Positions 17,654 through 26,806 of a DNA stretch of 64,000 bases are shown piece after piece. The stretch comes from CAIWHR01 sp963788185. GTDB lineage: Bacteria; Pseudomonadota; Gammaproteobacteria; Burkholderiales; Casimicrobiaceae. Both the position numbers and the translations under genes were made by a program. Positions within the stretch are counted from its first letter, which is position 1. Each line of letters begins with the position of its first letter. The DNA lies in contig CAWBGE010000017.1 of assembly GCA_963788185.1 (NCBI GenBank), positions 186,001-250,000 on the forward strand, given 5' to 3'. Under the pieces are notes generated by a model that was not told the origin of the DNA, made no database searches, and saw only the letters and a list, made by a program, of their open reading frames with translations.

Positions 17654-18610
17654 TTATACGCGGTGCACTGCGGGAGAGCCGGTCGCGGGCGGCGCCGGCA
17701 GCATGGCCACCGGAGGCAGGCGCGCGGGATTCCAGGCAGCCGTCGCGTAGTCCCAGAACTCGCGGATCGTCACCGGCGCCGCCGAGCCTTCGGGACGCAG
17801 CTGGTCCAGGAACGTCCATGCCTGCCAGAGGTTCGGCAGCGCGTCGTCGGACAGCGGCGGCGCGCGCGTCTGCTTGGACAGCTTCTCGCCGCGTGCATCG
17901 ATCGCCACGGGCACGTGCAGGTACGACGGGGTCGCCAGGCAGAGCCGCTGCTGCAGGTAGATCTGCCGCGGCGTCGAAGCGAGGAGGTCGGCGCCGCGGA
18001 CGACGTGGGTGATTGCCTGCGCCGCGTCGTCGACGACGACCGCAAGCTGATACGCGAACAGGCCATCGGCACGCTTGACCACGAAGTCGCCGACCTCGGC
18101 GGCGAGATGCTGCTGCACCGCGCCTTGAAGCCGATCGCGGAATGCGATGCAGGGCGAGAGGCCGCGATCGATCCTGAGTCGCCACGCCCGCTGTGCACGG
18201 TTCTCGAGCGCAGCGGGAATGCCGTCGCGGCAGGTTCCGGGATAGACGCGGTCCCCCGCCGCGCCGGGCAGTGCGTCGTCGAGGTCGCGGCGGGTGCAGG
18301 CGCATGGAAAGACGTCGCCCTGCGCCCGCAGCGTTGCCAGCGCTGCTTCATAGAGGCCCGCTCGCTCCGATTGTCGAACCACCGGACCGTCCCACTCGAA
18401 GCCGTGACGCGCCAGCGCGTCGAGAATCGCGCCCTCCGCGCCCTCTTGCGTTCGTGGCAGGTCGACGTCCTCGATGCGCAGCAGCCACTCGCCGCCCGCG
18501 CGCCGAGCATCGCAATGACTTGCCAGTGCGGCGGTCAAAGATCCGAAGTGCAGCGGCCCCGTCGGCGAAGGGGCGAAGCGGCCGCGGTAGCGCGGAGGGG
18601 GCGAGTTCAC
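17654..18610 (-). CDS. gluQ: glutamyl-Q tRNA(Asp) synthetase
   Basis: A 318-residue truncated paralogue of glutamyl-tRNA synthetase that attaches Glu to queuosine at position 34 of tRNA(Asp). The HIGH-like motif is in APSPTGPLHFGSL near residue 13, and the KMSKS-like motif is EKLSKQT near residue 240. Zinc ligands are CAC (in FPCACTRRDL) and the Tyr/Cys pair YPGTC. The anticodon-binding domain of GluRS is missing, as expected. The GTG start overlaps the TGA of the upstream gene. queG, acting earlier in queuosine synthesis, also lies in this window at 8128-9228. Confidence 0.93.
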   Translation of the reverse strand: MNSPPPRYRGRFAPSPTGPLHFGSLTAALASHCDARRAGGEWLLRIEDVDLPRTQEGAEGAILDALARHGFEWDGPVVRQSERAGLYEAALATLRAQGDVFPCACTRRDLDDALPGAAGDRVYPGTCRDGIPAALENRAQRAWRLRIDRGLSPCIAFRDRLQGAVQQHLAAEVGDFVVKRADGLFAYQLAVVVDDAAQAITHVVRGADLLASTPRQIYLQQRLCLATPSYLHVPVAIDARGEKLSKQTRAPPLSDDALPNLWQAWTFLDQLRPEGSAAPVTIREFWDYATAAWNPARLPPVAMLPAPPATGSPAVHRV

Positions 18611-19260
18611 CGCGACGCGGTGTGGGCGGGCGCGAGGCTCGCCGCCGGCGCGGCGCCGGCGGGCTGCCAGTTGCGGCTCATCGCCATCACGGCGTTGGGG
18701 TATTCGGGCCGGCCGAGGCTGCCGTTGTAGCGGCCCAGCGCCCGGAACAGGTTGCCGTTTTCCATGTCGAGATAGTGGCGCAGGATCACGCAGCCGTAGC
18801 GCAGGTTGGTGCGCAGGTGAAACAGGTTGTGTGCGGGCGAGCCGATGTTCCGGGTCCAGAACGGCATGACCTGCATGTAGCCCCGCGCGTCGGCCACCGA
18901 AATGGCGTACTTGCGGAACGCGCTCTCGTGCTGGATGACGCCGAGGACGAGTTGCGGGTCGAGACCCGCGCGCGTCGCCTCGTAATGGACGGTGGCCAGA
19001 AAATCGGCGCGCGTGCGTTCATCGGGCATCCGCGAGGCAAGGCGCCGGGCGATGCCGTCGAGCCAGGTCCTCACCTCCGGCCGGTTGGCGTAGTCGGCGG
19101 GCACGGGTCGATCGGAGATGGCTTTCGACAACACTGTCGCGACGGCGGGTGCGAGCTGCTCTTCGGCCTGCGCGCCAGCCATCGCGGCAGCCGGCAGGCA
19201 CAGCAGCGCCGCGCACGTGACCACGGCGGCAAGCGAGCGGCGTGTCGCGCCAGTGTTCAT
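18607..19260 (-). CDS. lytic transglycosylase, SLT domain
   Basis: A 217-residue exported protein. Residues 1-29 are a signal peptide (RRSLAAVVTCAALLCLPAAA, cleavage after AMA). The SLT domain lies near residues 85-200 with the catalytic Glu in IQHESAFRKYAIS followed by ADARGYMQVMPFW and the RYNGSLGRPEYP ending. Such enzymes cleave peptidoglycan to give 1,6-anhydro-MurNAc ends. The gene overlaps proS (ATGA) and gluQ (GTGA), so the three form one operon downstream of the proS promoter. Confidence 0.9.
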   Translation of the reverse strand: MNTGATRRSLAAVVTCAALLCLPAAAMAGAQAEEQLAPAVATVLSKAISDRPVPADYANRPEVRTWLDGIARRLASRMPDERTRADFLATVHYEATRAGLDPQLVLGVIQHESAFRKYAISVADARGYMQVMPFWTRNIGSPAHNLFHLRTNLRYGCVILRHYLDMENGNLFRALGRYNGSLGRPEYPNAVMAMSRNWQPAGAAPAASLAPAHTASR

Positions 19261-20969
19261 GCAGCGAGCCGGCCCTTGATGAAGCTTCCGATCTCGGCCA
19301 CGGCCACTGCGGTCGCCGCGGTATCCCGCCGTGCCTGGTACTCGACCTTGCCTTCCTTGAGGCCGCGATCGCCGATGGTGATGCGGTGAGGAATGCCGAT
19401 GAGCTCAAGATCGGCGAACATCACGCCGGGACGCTCGCCGCGATCGTCGAGCAGCACCTCGATTCCGGCGGCCGCGAGCTCGTCGTGCAGGTGATCGGCA
19501 AGCGACTTCACCGCCTCGTTGCGATCGTAACCGACTGGCGCAATGGCGACCGCGAAGGGCGCCATCGCCTCGGGCCAGGCTATGCCGCGCGCATCGTGGT
19601 TCTGCTCGATCGCGGCGGCCACGACGCGCGTCACGCCGATGCCGTAGCAGCCCATCTCGATGACCTGCGGCTGTCCTTGCGCGTCGAGGTAGGTGGCGCC
19701 CATGGCTTTCGAGTAGACGCTGCCCAGCGCAAACACGTGACCGACCTCGATGCCGCGCAGGATCTCGATGGCGCCCTTGCCGTCGGGCGAAGGGTCTCCG
19801 GCGATCACGTTGCGGATGTCGGCCACGACATCGGGCTCGCGGCAATCGCGGCCGAAGTTGACGCCGGAAAGGTGGAAGTCGGGTTCGTTGGCGCCGCAGA
19901 CGAAATCCGCCATCGCGGCGACGCTGCGGTCGGCGATGAGCGGCATGTCGGCGGGAATGCCGACCGGACCGAGATAACCGGGCCGGCAGCCGGTGGCGGC
20001 AACGATCTCGGCATCGCTCGCCCAGCGCCAGGGACCAAGCGCGGGCAGTTTGCCGATCTTCACCTCGTTTCCCATGTGGTCACCGCGAACGAGCAGCATC
20101 TGGACCTTGTCCTGGGCGTGGATCAACAGACACTTGACCGTCCGGGCGAGCGGAAGTTGCAGCAGCGCCGCAACCTCTTCGCAGGTGGACTGGCCGGGGG
20201 TGGAGACCTTGGCCATCGCCTCGCTGGGGGCCGGTCGCGGTGCTGCCGGCGCAAGCCCCTCGGCCTGTTCGACATTGGCGGCGTATTGCGACGCGGGGCA
20301 CCAGGCGATCGCGTCCTCGCCCGAATCGGCAAGCACCTGGAACTCGTGCGAGGCGAAACCGCCGATCGCGCCGGTATCGGCCTCCACCGCGCGGAACTGC
20401 AGCCCGAGTCGCGTGAAGATCCGCGTGTAGGCGTCGAACATCGACTGGTACGAGCGCATCAGGGCGTCGCGGTCGGTGTCGAACGAGTAAGCGTCCTTCA
20501 TCAGGAACTCGCGTCCGCGCATGACGCCGAAGCGCGGCCGGATCTCGTCGCGGAACTTGGTCTGGATGTGGTAGAGGTTGACCGGCAGCTGGCGGTAGCT
20601 CTTGACGTCCCTGCGCACGATGTCGGTGACCGTTTCCTCGTGCGTGGGCCCGAACAGGAAGTCGCGGTCCGCGCGGTCCTTGATCTTCAGGAGTTGCGCG
20701 CCGAACTTGTCCCAGCGCCCGGTTTCCTGCCAGAGTTCGGCGGGAACGATGTGCGGCATGAAGAGTTCGACGGCCCCGGCCCGGTTCATCTCTTCGCGGA
20801 TGACCTGTTCCACCTTGCGCAAGGTGATGAGGCCCAGCGGCATCCAGGTGTAGATGCCCGACGACAGCTTCTTGATGAGGCCTGCGCGCAGCATGAGCTT
20901 CTGGCTCGCGATATCGGCCTCGGCGGGCGCTTCCTTCAGCGTCGACAGGTAGAATTTGGAAACGCGCAT
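19257..20969 (-). CDS. proS: prolyl-tRNA synthetase
   Basis: A 570-residue class II synthetase. ATG 20969 is chosen over an earlier in-frame codon because the product then begins RVSKFYLSTLKEAPAEADIA, the conserved bacterial ProRS start. Motif 1 surrounds GLITLRKVEQVIREEMNRAGA; motif 2 is FRDEIRPRFGVMRGREFLMKD (seen as FRDEIRPRFG and GREFLMKD). The editing (YbaK-like) insertion lies near residues 225-385. Motif 3 is in YGIGVTRVVAAAIEQ. The C-terminal anticodon domain ends with VEYQARRD. An inverted repeat overlaps the predicted start of transcription. Confidence 0.95.
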   Translation of the reverse strand: MRVSKFYLSTLKEAPAEADIASQKLMLRAGLIKKLSSGIYTWMPLGLITLRKVEQVIREEMNRAGAVELFMPHIVPAELWQETGRWDKFGAQLLKIKDRADRDFLFGPTHEETVTDIVRRDVKSYRQLPVNLYHIQTKFRDEIRPRFGVMRGREFLMKDAYSFDTDRDALMRSYQSMFDAYTRIFTRLGLQFRAVEADTGAIGGFASHEFQVLADSGEDAIAWCPASQYAANVEQAEGLAPAAPRPAPSEAMAKVSTPGQSTCEEVAALLQLPLARTVKCLLIHAQDKVQMLLVRGDHMGNEVKIGKLPALGPWRWASDAEIVAATGCRPGYLGPVGIPADMPLIADRSVAAMADFVCGANEPDFHLSGVNFGRDCREPDVVADIRNVIAGDPSPDGKGAIEILRGIEVGHVFALGSVYSKAMGATYLDAQGQPQVIEMGCYGIGVTRVVAAAIEQNHDARGIAWPEAMAPFAVAIAPVGYDRNEAVKSLADHLHDELAAAGIEVLLDDRGERPGVMFADLELIGIPHRITIGDRGLKEGKVEYQARRDTAATAVAVAEIGSFIKGRLAA

Positions 20970-20973
20970 GACC

Positions 20974-21002
20974 CTGTTTTTCTTGAGAAAAACAGCATTG
21001 TA
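20974..21002 (-). promoter_or_regulatory. proS promoter with perfect inverted repeat
   Basis: CTGTTTTTC and GAAAAACAG (20974-20982 and 20987-20995) are perfect 9-bp arms around a 4-base loop, ending 5 bases before the proS ATG. A TACAAT -10 box on the minus strand sits at 20997-21002, which would put the transcription start inside the repeat. It could therefore act as an operator; if transcription begins further upstream it would be an RNA hairpin hiding the ribosome binding site. Confidence 0.5.
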
Positions 21003-21137
21003 CTCGAACCTGGACACCCGCCGCCGGCCTGGAGGCCCAGGAGCGGGCAAGGGACGACGCCCGACGCGCCAGGGCGCTGCTATTTTCGGGCGTCGACGTG
21101 GGGATCGCCGCGGCCCCGTGCGGCCGAAATGCCGCTG

Positions 21138-21581
21138 CTAGCGGACGACGATGACCGGCAGCTTGCTGTGCGTCAGGACTTTCTGTGTCTCGCTGCCGAG
21201 CAGCATGGCGGAGACGCCGCGCCGCCCATGCGATGCCATCACGATGGCGTCGCACTTATGCTTCTTGGCGGCAGCCAGTATCGCCTCCCACGGCGCGGCG
21301 GCGATCGAGTAGGCGGTCTTGCACTCGAGGCCGGCGATTGCGGCCCGGCCGGACACGGCGTCGAGGATCTTCTGCGCGTCTTCGGCGGCCAGCTTCGTGT
21401 ACTCCTTGCGCGACACCGGCTCGTACACGACGCCATCGGCATACGCGGGCAGCGGAAAGTCGGGGGCGGCATAGAACGCGGTCAGCTTCGCCTTCAGCAC
21501 CTGCGCGAGTTCGATCGCGTGGGCGACCGCTTTGTCCGAGAGCTTCGAGCCGTCGGTTGCAACCAGCATGTTCTTGTACAT
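21138..21581 (-). CDS. universal stress protein, UspA family
   Basis: A 147-residue cytosolic protein starting at ATG 21581, seven bases after a strong AGGAG. The fold markers are MLVATDGSKLSDKAV at the N-terminus and the nucleotide-binding G-2x-G-9x-G-S/T motif as ASHGRRGVSAMLLGSET near residue 115. The ending LPVIVVR is typical. An FNR box 62-75 bases upstream is placed for activation at low oxygen, as known for several FNR/ANR-controlled usp genes; the shared box with the divergent ccoI supports this. Confidence 0.92.
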   Translation of the reverse strand: MYKNMLVATDGSKLSDKAVAHAIELAQVLKAKLTAFYAAPDFPLPAYADGVVYEPVSRKEYTKLAAEDAQKILDAVSGRAAIAGLECKTAYSIAAAPWEAILAAAKKHKCDAIVMASHGRRGVSAMLLGSETQKVLTHSKLPVIVVR

Positions 21582-21642
21582 ATTCGCTCCTTTTGAGGGC
21601 GGGCACGCGATTTCATTGTCAACCTCATTCCGCCGCCGCGGA

Positions 21643-21656
21643 TTGACCGAAGTCAA
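21643..21656. promoter_or_regulatory. FNR/ANR box between uspA and ccoI
   Basis: TTGAC-CGAA-GTCAA is a perfect inverted repeat close to the FNR consensus TTGAT-N4-ATCAA. Its centre (21649.5) is compatible with class II (-41.5) activation in both directions: a start near 21608 for uspA and near 21691 for ccoI. A half-like site TTGAC-GATA-GTCGC lies at 21713-21726. Confidence 0.65.
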
Positions 21657-21739
21657 TGGCGATGGTGCCAGCGGTAGCGTTCGCTTGCGCTTGCGCCTGC
21701 GATTGACGATAGTCGCGTGCGCACCGTAGATTGCCATCG

Positions 21740-24313
21740 ATGTCTCCCACGCCCGCCGTTTGCACCACCGAATCGTTCGCAGCGCCGCCGGTCGATTCCG
21801 CGGCCGCCGCCGGGCAGGACATCAGCTGCTTTCACTGCGGCCTGCCGAATCCCCGCCCCGCGCGCTGGCGGGCGGTGATCAACGGGAGCGAGCGCGCGTT
21901 CTGCTGTGCCGGTTGCCGCGGCATTGCCGAGACGATTCACGCTGCCGGCCTCGATGCCTTCTACGCGCAGCGCACGGTGGCGGGGGACCGCCCGATCGCC
22001 GAGCCGGAGCGCGACGACGAGTGGACCCGGTGGGATGCCGCCGCGCGCGAGCAGGAACTCGTCCGCAACGGCGGTGACGGCATCGCGGAGATCTCGCTGC
22101 TGCTCGAGGGCATACACTGCGGCGCCTGCATCTGGCTGATCGAAACCTGGCTGGCCAGGACACCGGGCGTCGTGCGAGCGCATGTCAATTACGCGACCCG
22201 GCGTGCGCTGGTCGCCTGGAACCCGGAGGAGACCCGGCTCTCCGCCATCCTGCGGGCGGTGACGCGCATCGGCTATCACGCGTACCCCTACGATCCCGCG
22301 AGGCGAGAGGCGCTTGCCGGACGGGAATCGCGCAGCCTGCTGCTGCGCATGGCCATCGCGATGCTGGCGATGATGCAGGTGATGATGCTGGCGGTGCCGA
22401 CGTACATCACCGTCGACGGCGTCGCGCCCGAGCATCGGCTGCTGCTCGAATGGGCGAGTCTCACCTTCACGCTGCCCGCGCTGCTTTACTCGGCGCTGCC
22501 GTTTTTCCGCGGCGCGTGGCGCGACCTCGTGCTGCGCCGGCCGGGAATGGACGTGCCGGTCGTGATCGGGATCGTGGCGGCGTCTGTCGCGAGCGCCTGG
22601 TCGACGTTCCGCGGCGACGGTGCCGTCTACTACGATTCGGTGACGATGTTCATCGCCTTGCTGCTGCTGGCGCGCTACGTGGAGCTGGTGGCGCGACGCC
22701 GCGCGGGCGACGCCGTCGAGCGGGTCGCGCGGTCGCGTCCGGCGAGCGCCGAGCGGCTGACGGCGTGGCCGCAGAGCCGTGCCGTCGAGGCCGTGAGCGC
22801 TGCCGCCCTCCTGGCGGACGACGTGGTGCTGGTTCGTCCGGGGTCGACCATTCCCGCCGACGGCGACGTGATCGAGGGCCGGGCAGACGTCGAGGAAGCG
22901 GTACTCACCGGCGAATCCCGACCCCAGTCGAAAGCAATCGGCGATGCGGTCCTCGCGGGCAGCGTCGCGCGCGACGGGGCGCTGGTGATCCGCGTGACGG
23001 CAGCGGGTTCGGCAACGCGGCTTGCCGCCGTCGAGCGGCTGGTGGAGCGCGCGGCAAGCCAGCGACCTCGCGTGGCACGGGTCGCGGATCGCGTGGCGAG
23101 CTGGTTCGTCGGGCTGCTGCTCGTCCTGACCGTCGCTACCGCGCTGATCTGGTGGCAGATCGAACCCGCGCGGGTGCTGGCGGTGACTTTCTCGCTGCTG
23201 GTCGTCTCCTGCCCGTGCGCGCTGTCGCTGGCGACCCCGGCGGCGCTGGCGGCGGCGACAGGCGCGCTGGGGCGCCATCACGTCGTGATCGCGCGTGCCG
23301 ATGCCATGGAGACGCTGGCGAAGGTCACCCACGTCGTGCTGGACAAGACCGGGACGCTGACGCAGGGTCGCATTGCGCTGACGCAGACCATTCCCCTCGG
23401 TGATCGCAGTGACGTCGAGGTCCGCGCGCTTGCTGCCGCGCTCGAGGCGCACTCCGAGCACGCGCTCGCGAAGACGTTTCGCGATGCGGCGGACGGGCTC
23501 GATCTGCCGGACGTCGAGGCGCTGTCGACCGCGTCCGGCCACGGTGTCGAAGCGCAGGCGGCGGGCCGTCGCGTGCGCCTCGGCCGACCCGATTTCGTCG
23601 GCGCGCTGTCGGGCGCGGCGCTGCCCGTCGAGGCGGCGGGCATCGATCGCGAGTCGACGCTGGTGGCGCTTGGCGACGAGACCGGATTTGCGGCGCTGTT
23701 CGTGCTCGGAGACTCGCTGCGTCCGGGCGCCAGGGCGCTGGTCGATCGGCTGCGCGCGGCGGGGATCACCCCCGTGCTGCTGTCGGGCGATCGCACGCCG
23801 ACGGTGGAGGCGGCCGCAGCGGCGCTGGGCATCGCCGACGCGCGGGGGGACGCGTTGCCGGAAGACAAGCGGGCGGCGATCGCGGCAATGCAGGCACGGG
23901 GTGCGGTCGTGGCGATGGTCGGCGACGGCATCAACGACGCGCCTTCGCTCGCGCAGGCACAGGTGTCGGTGAGCCTCTCCAGTGCCACGCCTCTGGCCCA
24001 GTGGACCGCCGACGTCATCGTCCTCGGCGACGATCTCCTTCGCGTTGCCGACACGATCGTCCATGCCCGGCGCACGCTGGCCGTCGTGCGGCAGAATCTC
24101 GCCTGGGCATTTGCCTACAACGCGATCGCCATTCCCGCTGCGGCCTTTGGCCACGTGACGCCGTTGGTGGCAGCCATCGGCATGTCGGCATCGTCGCTGT
24201 TCGTGGTAGGCAACGCGTTGCGCGTGGCGCGGCTCGAGAGCGAGAAGCGCGCGCGGAAGCGGCACGGCGTCGATGGCCGTCTGCCGCCCGCGCATGACGC
24301 TGCGCGGATGTGA
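21740..24313 (+). CDS. ccoI: cbb3 oxidase copper-translocating P-type ATPase CcoI
   Basis: An 857-residue P1B-type ATPase. The start is ATG 21740, three codons after a TTG. The N-terminus has a Cys-rich putative metal site (CFHCGLPNP, FCCAGCRGI) and one HMA domain with GIHCGACIW near residue 128. The membrane metal site is SCPCALSLATP, the phosphorylation site DKTGTLT and the hinge GDGINDAPSLA. CcoI (FixI) exports copper needed to assemble CuB of cbb3 oxidase. It heads the cco cluster, and ccoS begins 11 bases downstream. Confidence 0.93.
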   Translation: MSPTPAVCTTESFAAPPVDSAAAAGQDISCFHCGLPNPRPARWRAVINGSERAFCCAGCRGIAETIHAAGLDAFYAQRTVAGDRPIAEPERDDEWTRWDAAAREQELVRNGGDGIAEISLLLEGIHCGACIWLIETWLARTPGVVRAHVNYATRRALVAWNPEETRLSAILRAVTRIGYHAYPYDPARREALAGRESRSLLLRMAIAMLAMMQVMMLAVPTYITVDGVAPEHRLLLEWASLTFTLPALLYSALPFFRGAWRDLVLRRPGMDVPVVIGIVAASVASAWSTFRGDGAVYYDSVTMFIALLLLARYVELVARRRAGDAVERVARSRPASAERLTAWPQSRAVEAVSAAALLADDVVLVRPGSTIPADGDVIEGRADVEEAVLTGESRPQSKAIGDAVLAGSVARDGALVIRVTAAGSATRLAAVERLVERAASQRPRVARVADRVASWFVGLLLVLTVATALIWWQIEPARVLAVTFSLLVVSCPCALSLATPAALAAATGALGRHHVVIARADAMETLAKVTHVVLDKTGTLTQGRIALTQTIPLGDRSDVEVRALAAALEAHSEHALAKTFRDAADGLDLPDVEALSTASGHGVEAQAAGRRVRLGRPDFVGALSGAALPVEAAGIDRESTLVALGDETGFAALFVLGDSLRPGARALVDRLRAAGITPVLLSGDRTPTVEAAAAALGIADARGDALPEDKRAAIAAMQARGAVVAMVGDGINDAPSLAQAQVSVSLSSATPLAQWTADVIVLGDDLLRVADTIVHARRTLAVVRQNLAWAFAYNAIAIPAAAFGHVTPLVAAIGMSASSLFVVGNALRVARLESEKRARKRHGVDGRLPPAHDAARM

Positions 24314-24323
24314 CTGTCACCCG

Positions 24324-24563
24324 ATGGACATTCTGCTGCTGCTGATCCCCCTGTCGGTCGTGCTGGTGCTGTTGATCGGCGCCGGCTTCTGGTGGTCGGT
24401 GAAGAGCGGGCAATTCGACGATCTCGAGGGGCCCGCGCATCGCATACTGGCCGATGACGACTCGGGCGGCGTCGTTCCACCGTCCCGCGACGGCATGGAC
24501 AAAGGTGCGGATGGACCGGTTGGATTGACCTCGGTCAACCCGCCGGCCGACCGGCACCTTTAG
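24324..24563 (+). CDS. ccoS: cbb3 oxidase maturation protein CcoS
   Basis: A 79-residue protein starting MDILLLLIPLSVVLVLL, with a single membrane helix followed by the conserved WWSVKSGQFDDLEGPAHRIL. This helix-plus-DDLEGPA layout identifies CcoS, which is needed for cofactor insertion into the cbb3 oxidase. The tail after residue 45 is longer and poorly conserved, and the FNR box controlling ccoN lies within its last codons. Confidence 0.93.
   Translation: MDILLLLIPLSVVLVLLIGAGFWWSVKSGQFDDLEGPAHRILADDDSGGVVPPSRDGMDKGADGPVGLTSVNPPADRHL
24525..24538 (+). promoter_or_regulatory. FNR/ANR box upstream of ccoN
   Basis: TTGAC-CTCG-GTCAA is a perfect inverted repeat of the FNR type. A TAGCAT -10-like hexamer at 24561-24566 would put the start near 24573, 41.5 bases from the box centre, as in class II FNR promoters. 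The resulting leader before ccoN would be about 139 bases. Confidence 0.7.
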
Positions 24564-24711
24564 CATCGGGGGGTTGAATCGGGGGAGTGCAGCCGGCGCG
24601 CGCTGTCTTCAGGAGGCGCGTTCCCCGTCCGGCGGCCCGGAGCAGCGGGCAGCCGGACGGCGGGAGGATCGAGCACGGGGTTCGGTGAGGAACTTTAACG
24701 GAGCGAACGCG

Positions 24712-26148
24712 ATGAGTGCGCAGAGCGCGGCATCAACATTCAATTACAAAGTGGTACGCCAGTTCGCCATCATGTCGGTGGTCTGGGGCATTGTCGGCAT
24801 GCTGGTGGGCGTCATCATTGCCGCCCAGCTTCTGTGGCCCGAACTCAACCTCGATCTGCCTTGGATTTCCTACGGCCGGCTTCGGCCGCTGCATACCAAC
24901 GCGGTGATCTTCGCCTTTGGCGGCTGTGCGCTCTTCGCCACGTCGTACTACGTCGTGCAGCGCACCTGCCAGGTCCGCCTGTTCGCGGGTCCGCTCGCCG
25001 CGTTCACGTTCTGGGGCTGGCAGGTCGTCATCGTCCTCGCCGCGATCACGCTGCCGCTCGGTTTCACCACGGGCAAGGAATACGCCGAACTCGAGTGGCC
25101 GATCGACATTCTCATCACGCTGGTCTGGGTCTCGTACGCGATCGTGTTCTTCGGCACCATCGTCCTGCGCAAGACGCCGCACATCTACGTGGCCAACTGG
25201 TTCTACGGCGCGTTCATCCTGACCGTCGCGGTGCTGCATCTGGTCAACAGCGCCGAGATCCCGGTGACGATGTGGAAGTCCTACTCCGCCTACGCAGGCG
25301 TCCAGGACGCGATGGTGCAGTGGTGGTACGGGCACAACGCGGTGGGCTTCTTCCTCACCGCCGGCTTCCTCGGCATCATGTACTACTTCGTGCCCAAGCA
25401 GGCCGGCCGGCCGGTGTATTCGTACCGCCTGTCCGTCGTGCACTTCTGGGCGCTGATCTTCACCTACATGTGGGCCGGTCCGCACCACCTGCACTACACC
25501 GCGCTGCCGGACTGGACGCAGTCGCTCGGGATGGTGTTCTCGCTGATCCTGCTGGCGCCGTCCTGGGGCGGGATGATCAACGGCATCATGACGCTGTCGG
25601 GGGCCTGGTACAAGCTGCGCGAGGACCCGATCCTCAAGTTCCTCGTCGTCTCGCTGTCGTTCTACGGCATGAGCACCTTCGAGGGCCCGATGATGTCGAT
25701 CAAGACCGTCAACGCGCTGTCGCACTACACCGACTGGACCGTCGGTCACGTGCACTCCGGCGCGCTGGGCTGGGTGGCGTTCGTTTCGATCGGTGCGCTC
25801 TACTACCTGATCCCGCGGATGTTCGGCAAGGTCGAGATGTGGTCGGTCAGGCTCATCACGCTGCATTTCTGGGTGGCGACGATCGGCGTGGTGCTCTACA
25901 TCGCCTCGATGTGGATCGCGGGCGTGATGCAGGGGCTCATGTGGCGCGCGGTCAACGCCGACGGCACGCTGACCTACGCGTTCGTCGAAAGCGTCAAGGC
26001 GACTTATCCGTTCTATGCGATCCGGTTGCTCGGCGGCACGCTGTTCTTCAGCGGCATGCTGGTCATGGCCTGGAACGTGCTCAAGACGGTCGCCGGCGGC
26101 AAGGCGGTCGATGCGCAGATTCCTGCGCTCAATCCGGCCCACGCCTGA
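24712..26148 (+). CDS. ccoN: cbb3-type cytochrome c oxidase subunit I CcoN
   Basis: A 478-residue heme-copper oxidase core subunit with about 12 membrane helices. ATG 24712 follows CGGAGCGAACGCG; an in-frame start further upstream would add a non-conserved Arg-rich leader. Heme and CuB histidines are visible in LHTNAVIFAF, WWYGHNAVGFF, AGPHHLHYTALPDW and HYTDWTVGHVHSGALGW. The enzyme reduces oxygen with very high affinity and pumps protons under microaerobic conditions. The order ccoNOQP follows with short gaps. Confidence 0.97.
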   Translation: MSAQSAASTFNYKVVRQFAIMSVVWGIVGMLVGVIIAAQLLWPELNLDLPWISYGRLRPLHTNAVIFAFGGCALFATSYYVVQRTCQVRLFAGPLAAFTFWGWQVVIVLAAITLPLGFTTGKEYAELEWPIDILITLVWVSYAIVFFGTIVLRKTPHIYVANWFYGAFILTVAVLHLVNSAEIPVTMWKSYSAYAGVQDAMVQWWYGHNAVGFFLTAGFLGIMYYFVPKQAGRPVYSYRLSVVHFWALIFTYMWAGPHHLHYTALPDWTQSLGMVFSLILLAPSWGGMINGIMTLSGAWYKLREDPILKFLVVSLSFYGMSTFEGPMMSIKTVNALSHYTDWTVGHVHSGALGWVAFVSIGALYYLIPRMFGKVEMWSVRLITLHFWVATIGVVLYIASMWIAGVMQGLMWRAVNADGTLTYAFVESVKATYPFYAIRLLGGTLFFSGMLVMAWNVLKTVAGGKAVDAQIPALNPAHA

Positions 26149-26188
26149 CGCGACGCCCGCGCGCGACCACAAGGATAAGGAGCGATTG

Positions 26189-26803
26189 ATGAAGCTCAAT
26201 CAGGCAATGATCGAGAAGAACATCGGCTGGATGATCGTGCTGATCGTCCTGGCCGTGAGTGTGGGCGGTCTGGTCCAGATCGTGCCGCTGTACTTCCAGA
26301 AGTCCACGACGCAGCCGGTGGCGGGGGTCAAGCCGTACACGGCGCTGCAGTTGACCGGGCGCGACGTCTACCTTCGCGAAGGCTGCTACAACTGCCACTC
26401 GCAGATGATCCGCCCGTTCCGCGCCGAGACCGAACGCTATGGTCATTACTCGGTGGCGGGCGAGTTCGTCTACGACCATCCGTTCCAGTGGGGCAGCAAG
26501 CGCACGGGGCCGGACCTCGCACGCGTCGGCGGACGCTACTCCGACGACTGGCACCGCACCCACCTCAACAATCCGCGCGACGTCGTGCCCGAGTCGAACA
26601 TGCCGGGCTATCCATGGCTCGCCAGGTCGCCCGCCAACGCCGCGGACATCCAGGCCAAGATGAAGGCGCTGCGCGTCGTGGGCGTGCCCTACACCGATGC
26701 CGAAATCGCCAAGGCGCCCGAGGATCTCGCCGGCAAGAACGAGCAGGATGCGCTCGTTGCCTACCTGCAGAACATGGGCCTGGCCATGAAGAATGCGAGG
26801 TAG
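26189..26803 (+). CDS. ccoO: cbb3-type cytochrome c oxidase monoheme subunit CcoO
   Basis: A 204-residue membrane-anchored c-type cytochrome starting MKLNQAMIEKNIGWMIV, preceded by AAGGAGCG. One N-terminal helix (about residues 10-35) is followed by a periplasmic domain with the heme motif CYNCH in YLREGCYNCHSQMIRPFRAE. The distal Met ligand lies in VPESNMPGYPWL. CcoO passes electrons from CcoP to CcoN. Confidence 0.97.
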   Translation: MKLNQAMIEKNIGWMIVLIVLAVSVGGLVQIVPLYFQKSTTQPVAGVKPYTALQLTGRDVYLREGCYNCHSQMIRPFRAETERYGHYSVAGEFVYDHPFQWGSKRTGPDLARVGGRYSDDWHRTHLNNPRDVVPESNMPGYPWLARSPANAADIQAKMKALRVVGVPYTDAEIAKAPEDLAGKNEQDALVAYLQNMGLAMKNAR

Positions 26804-26806
26804 GCG

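Noticed and set aside
21653..24295. Minus-strand frame of 880 codons opposite ccoI
   Set aside because: Composition rich in Arg, His and Gln and no recognisable family; ccoI on the plus strand has all P-type ATPase motifs.
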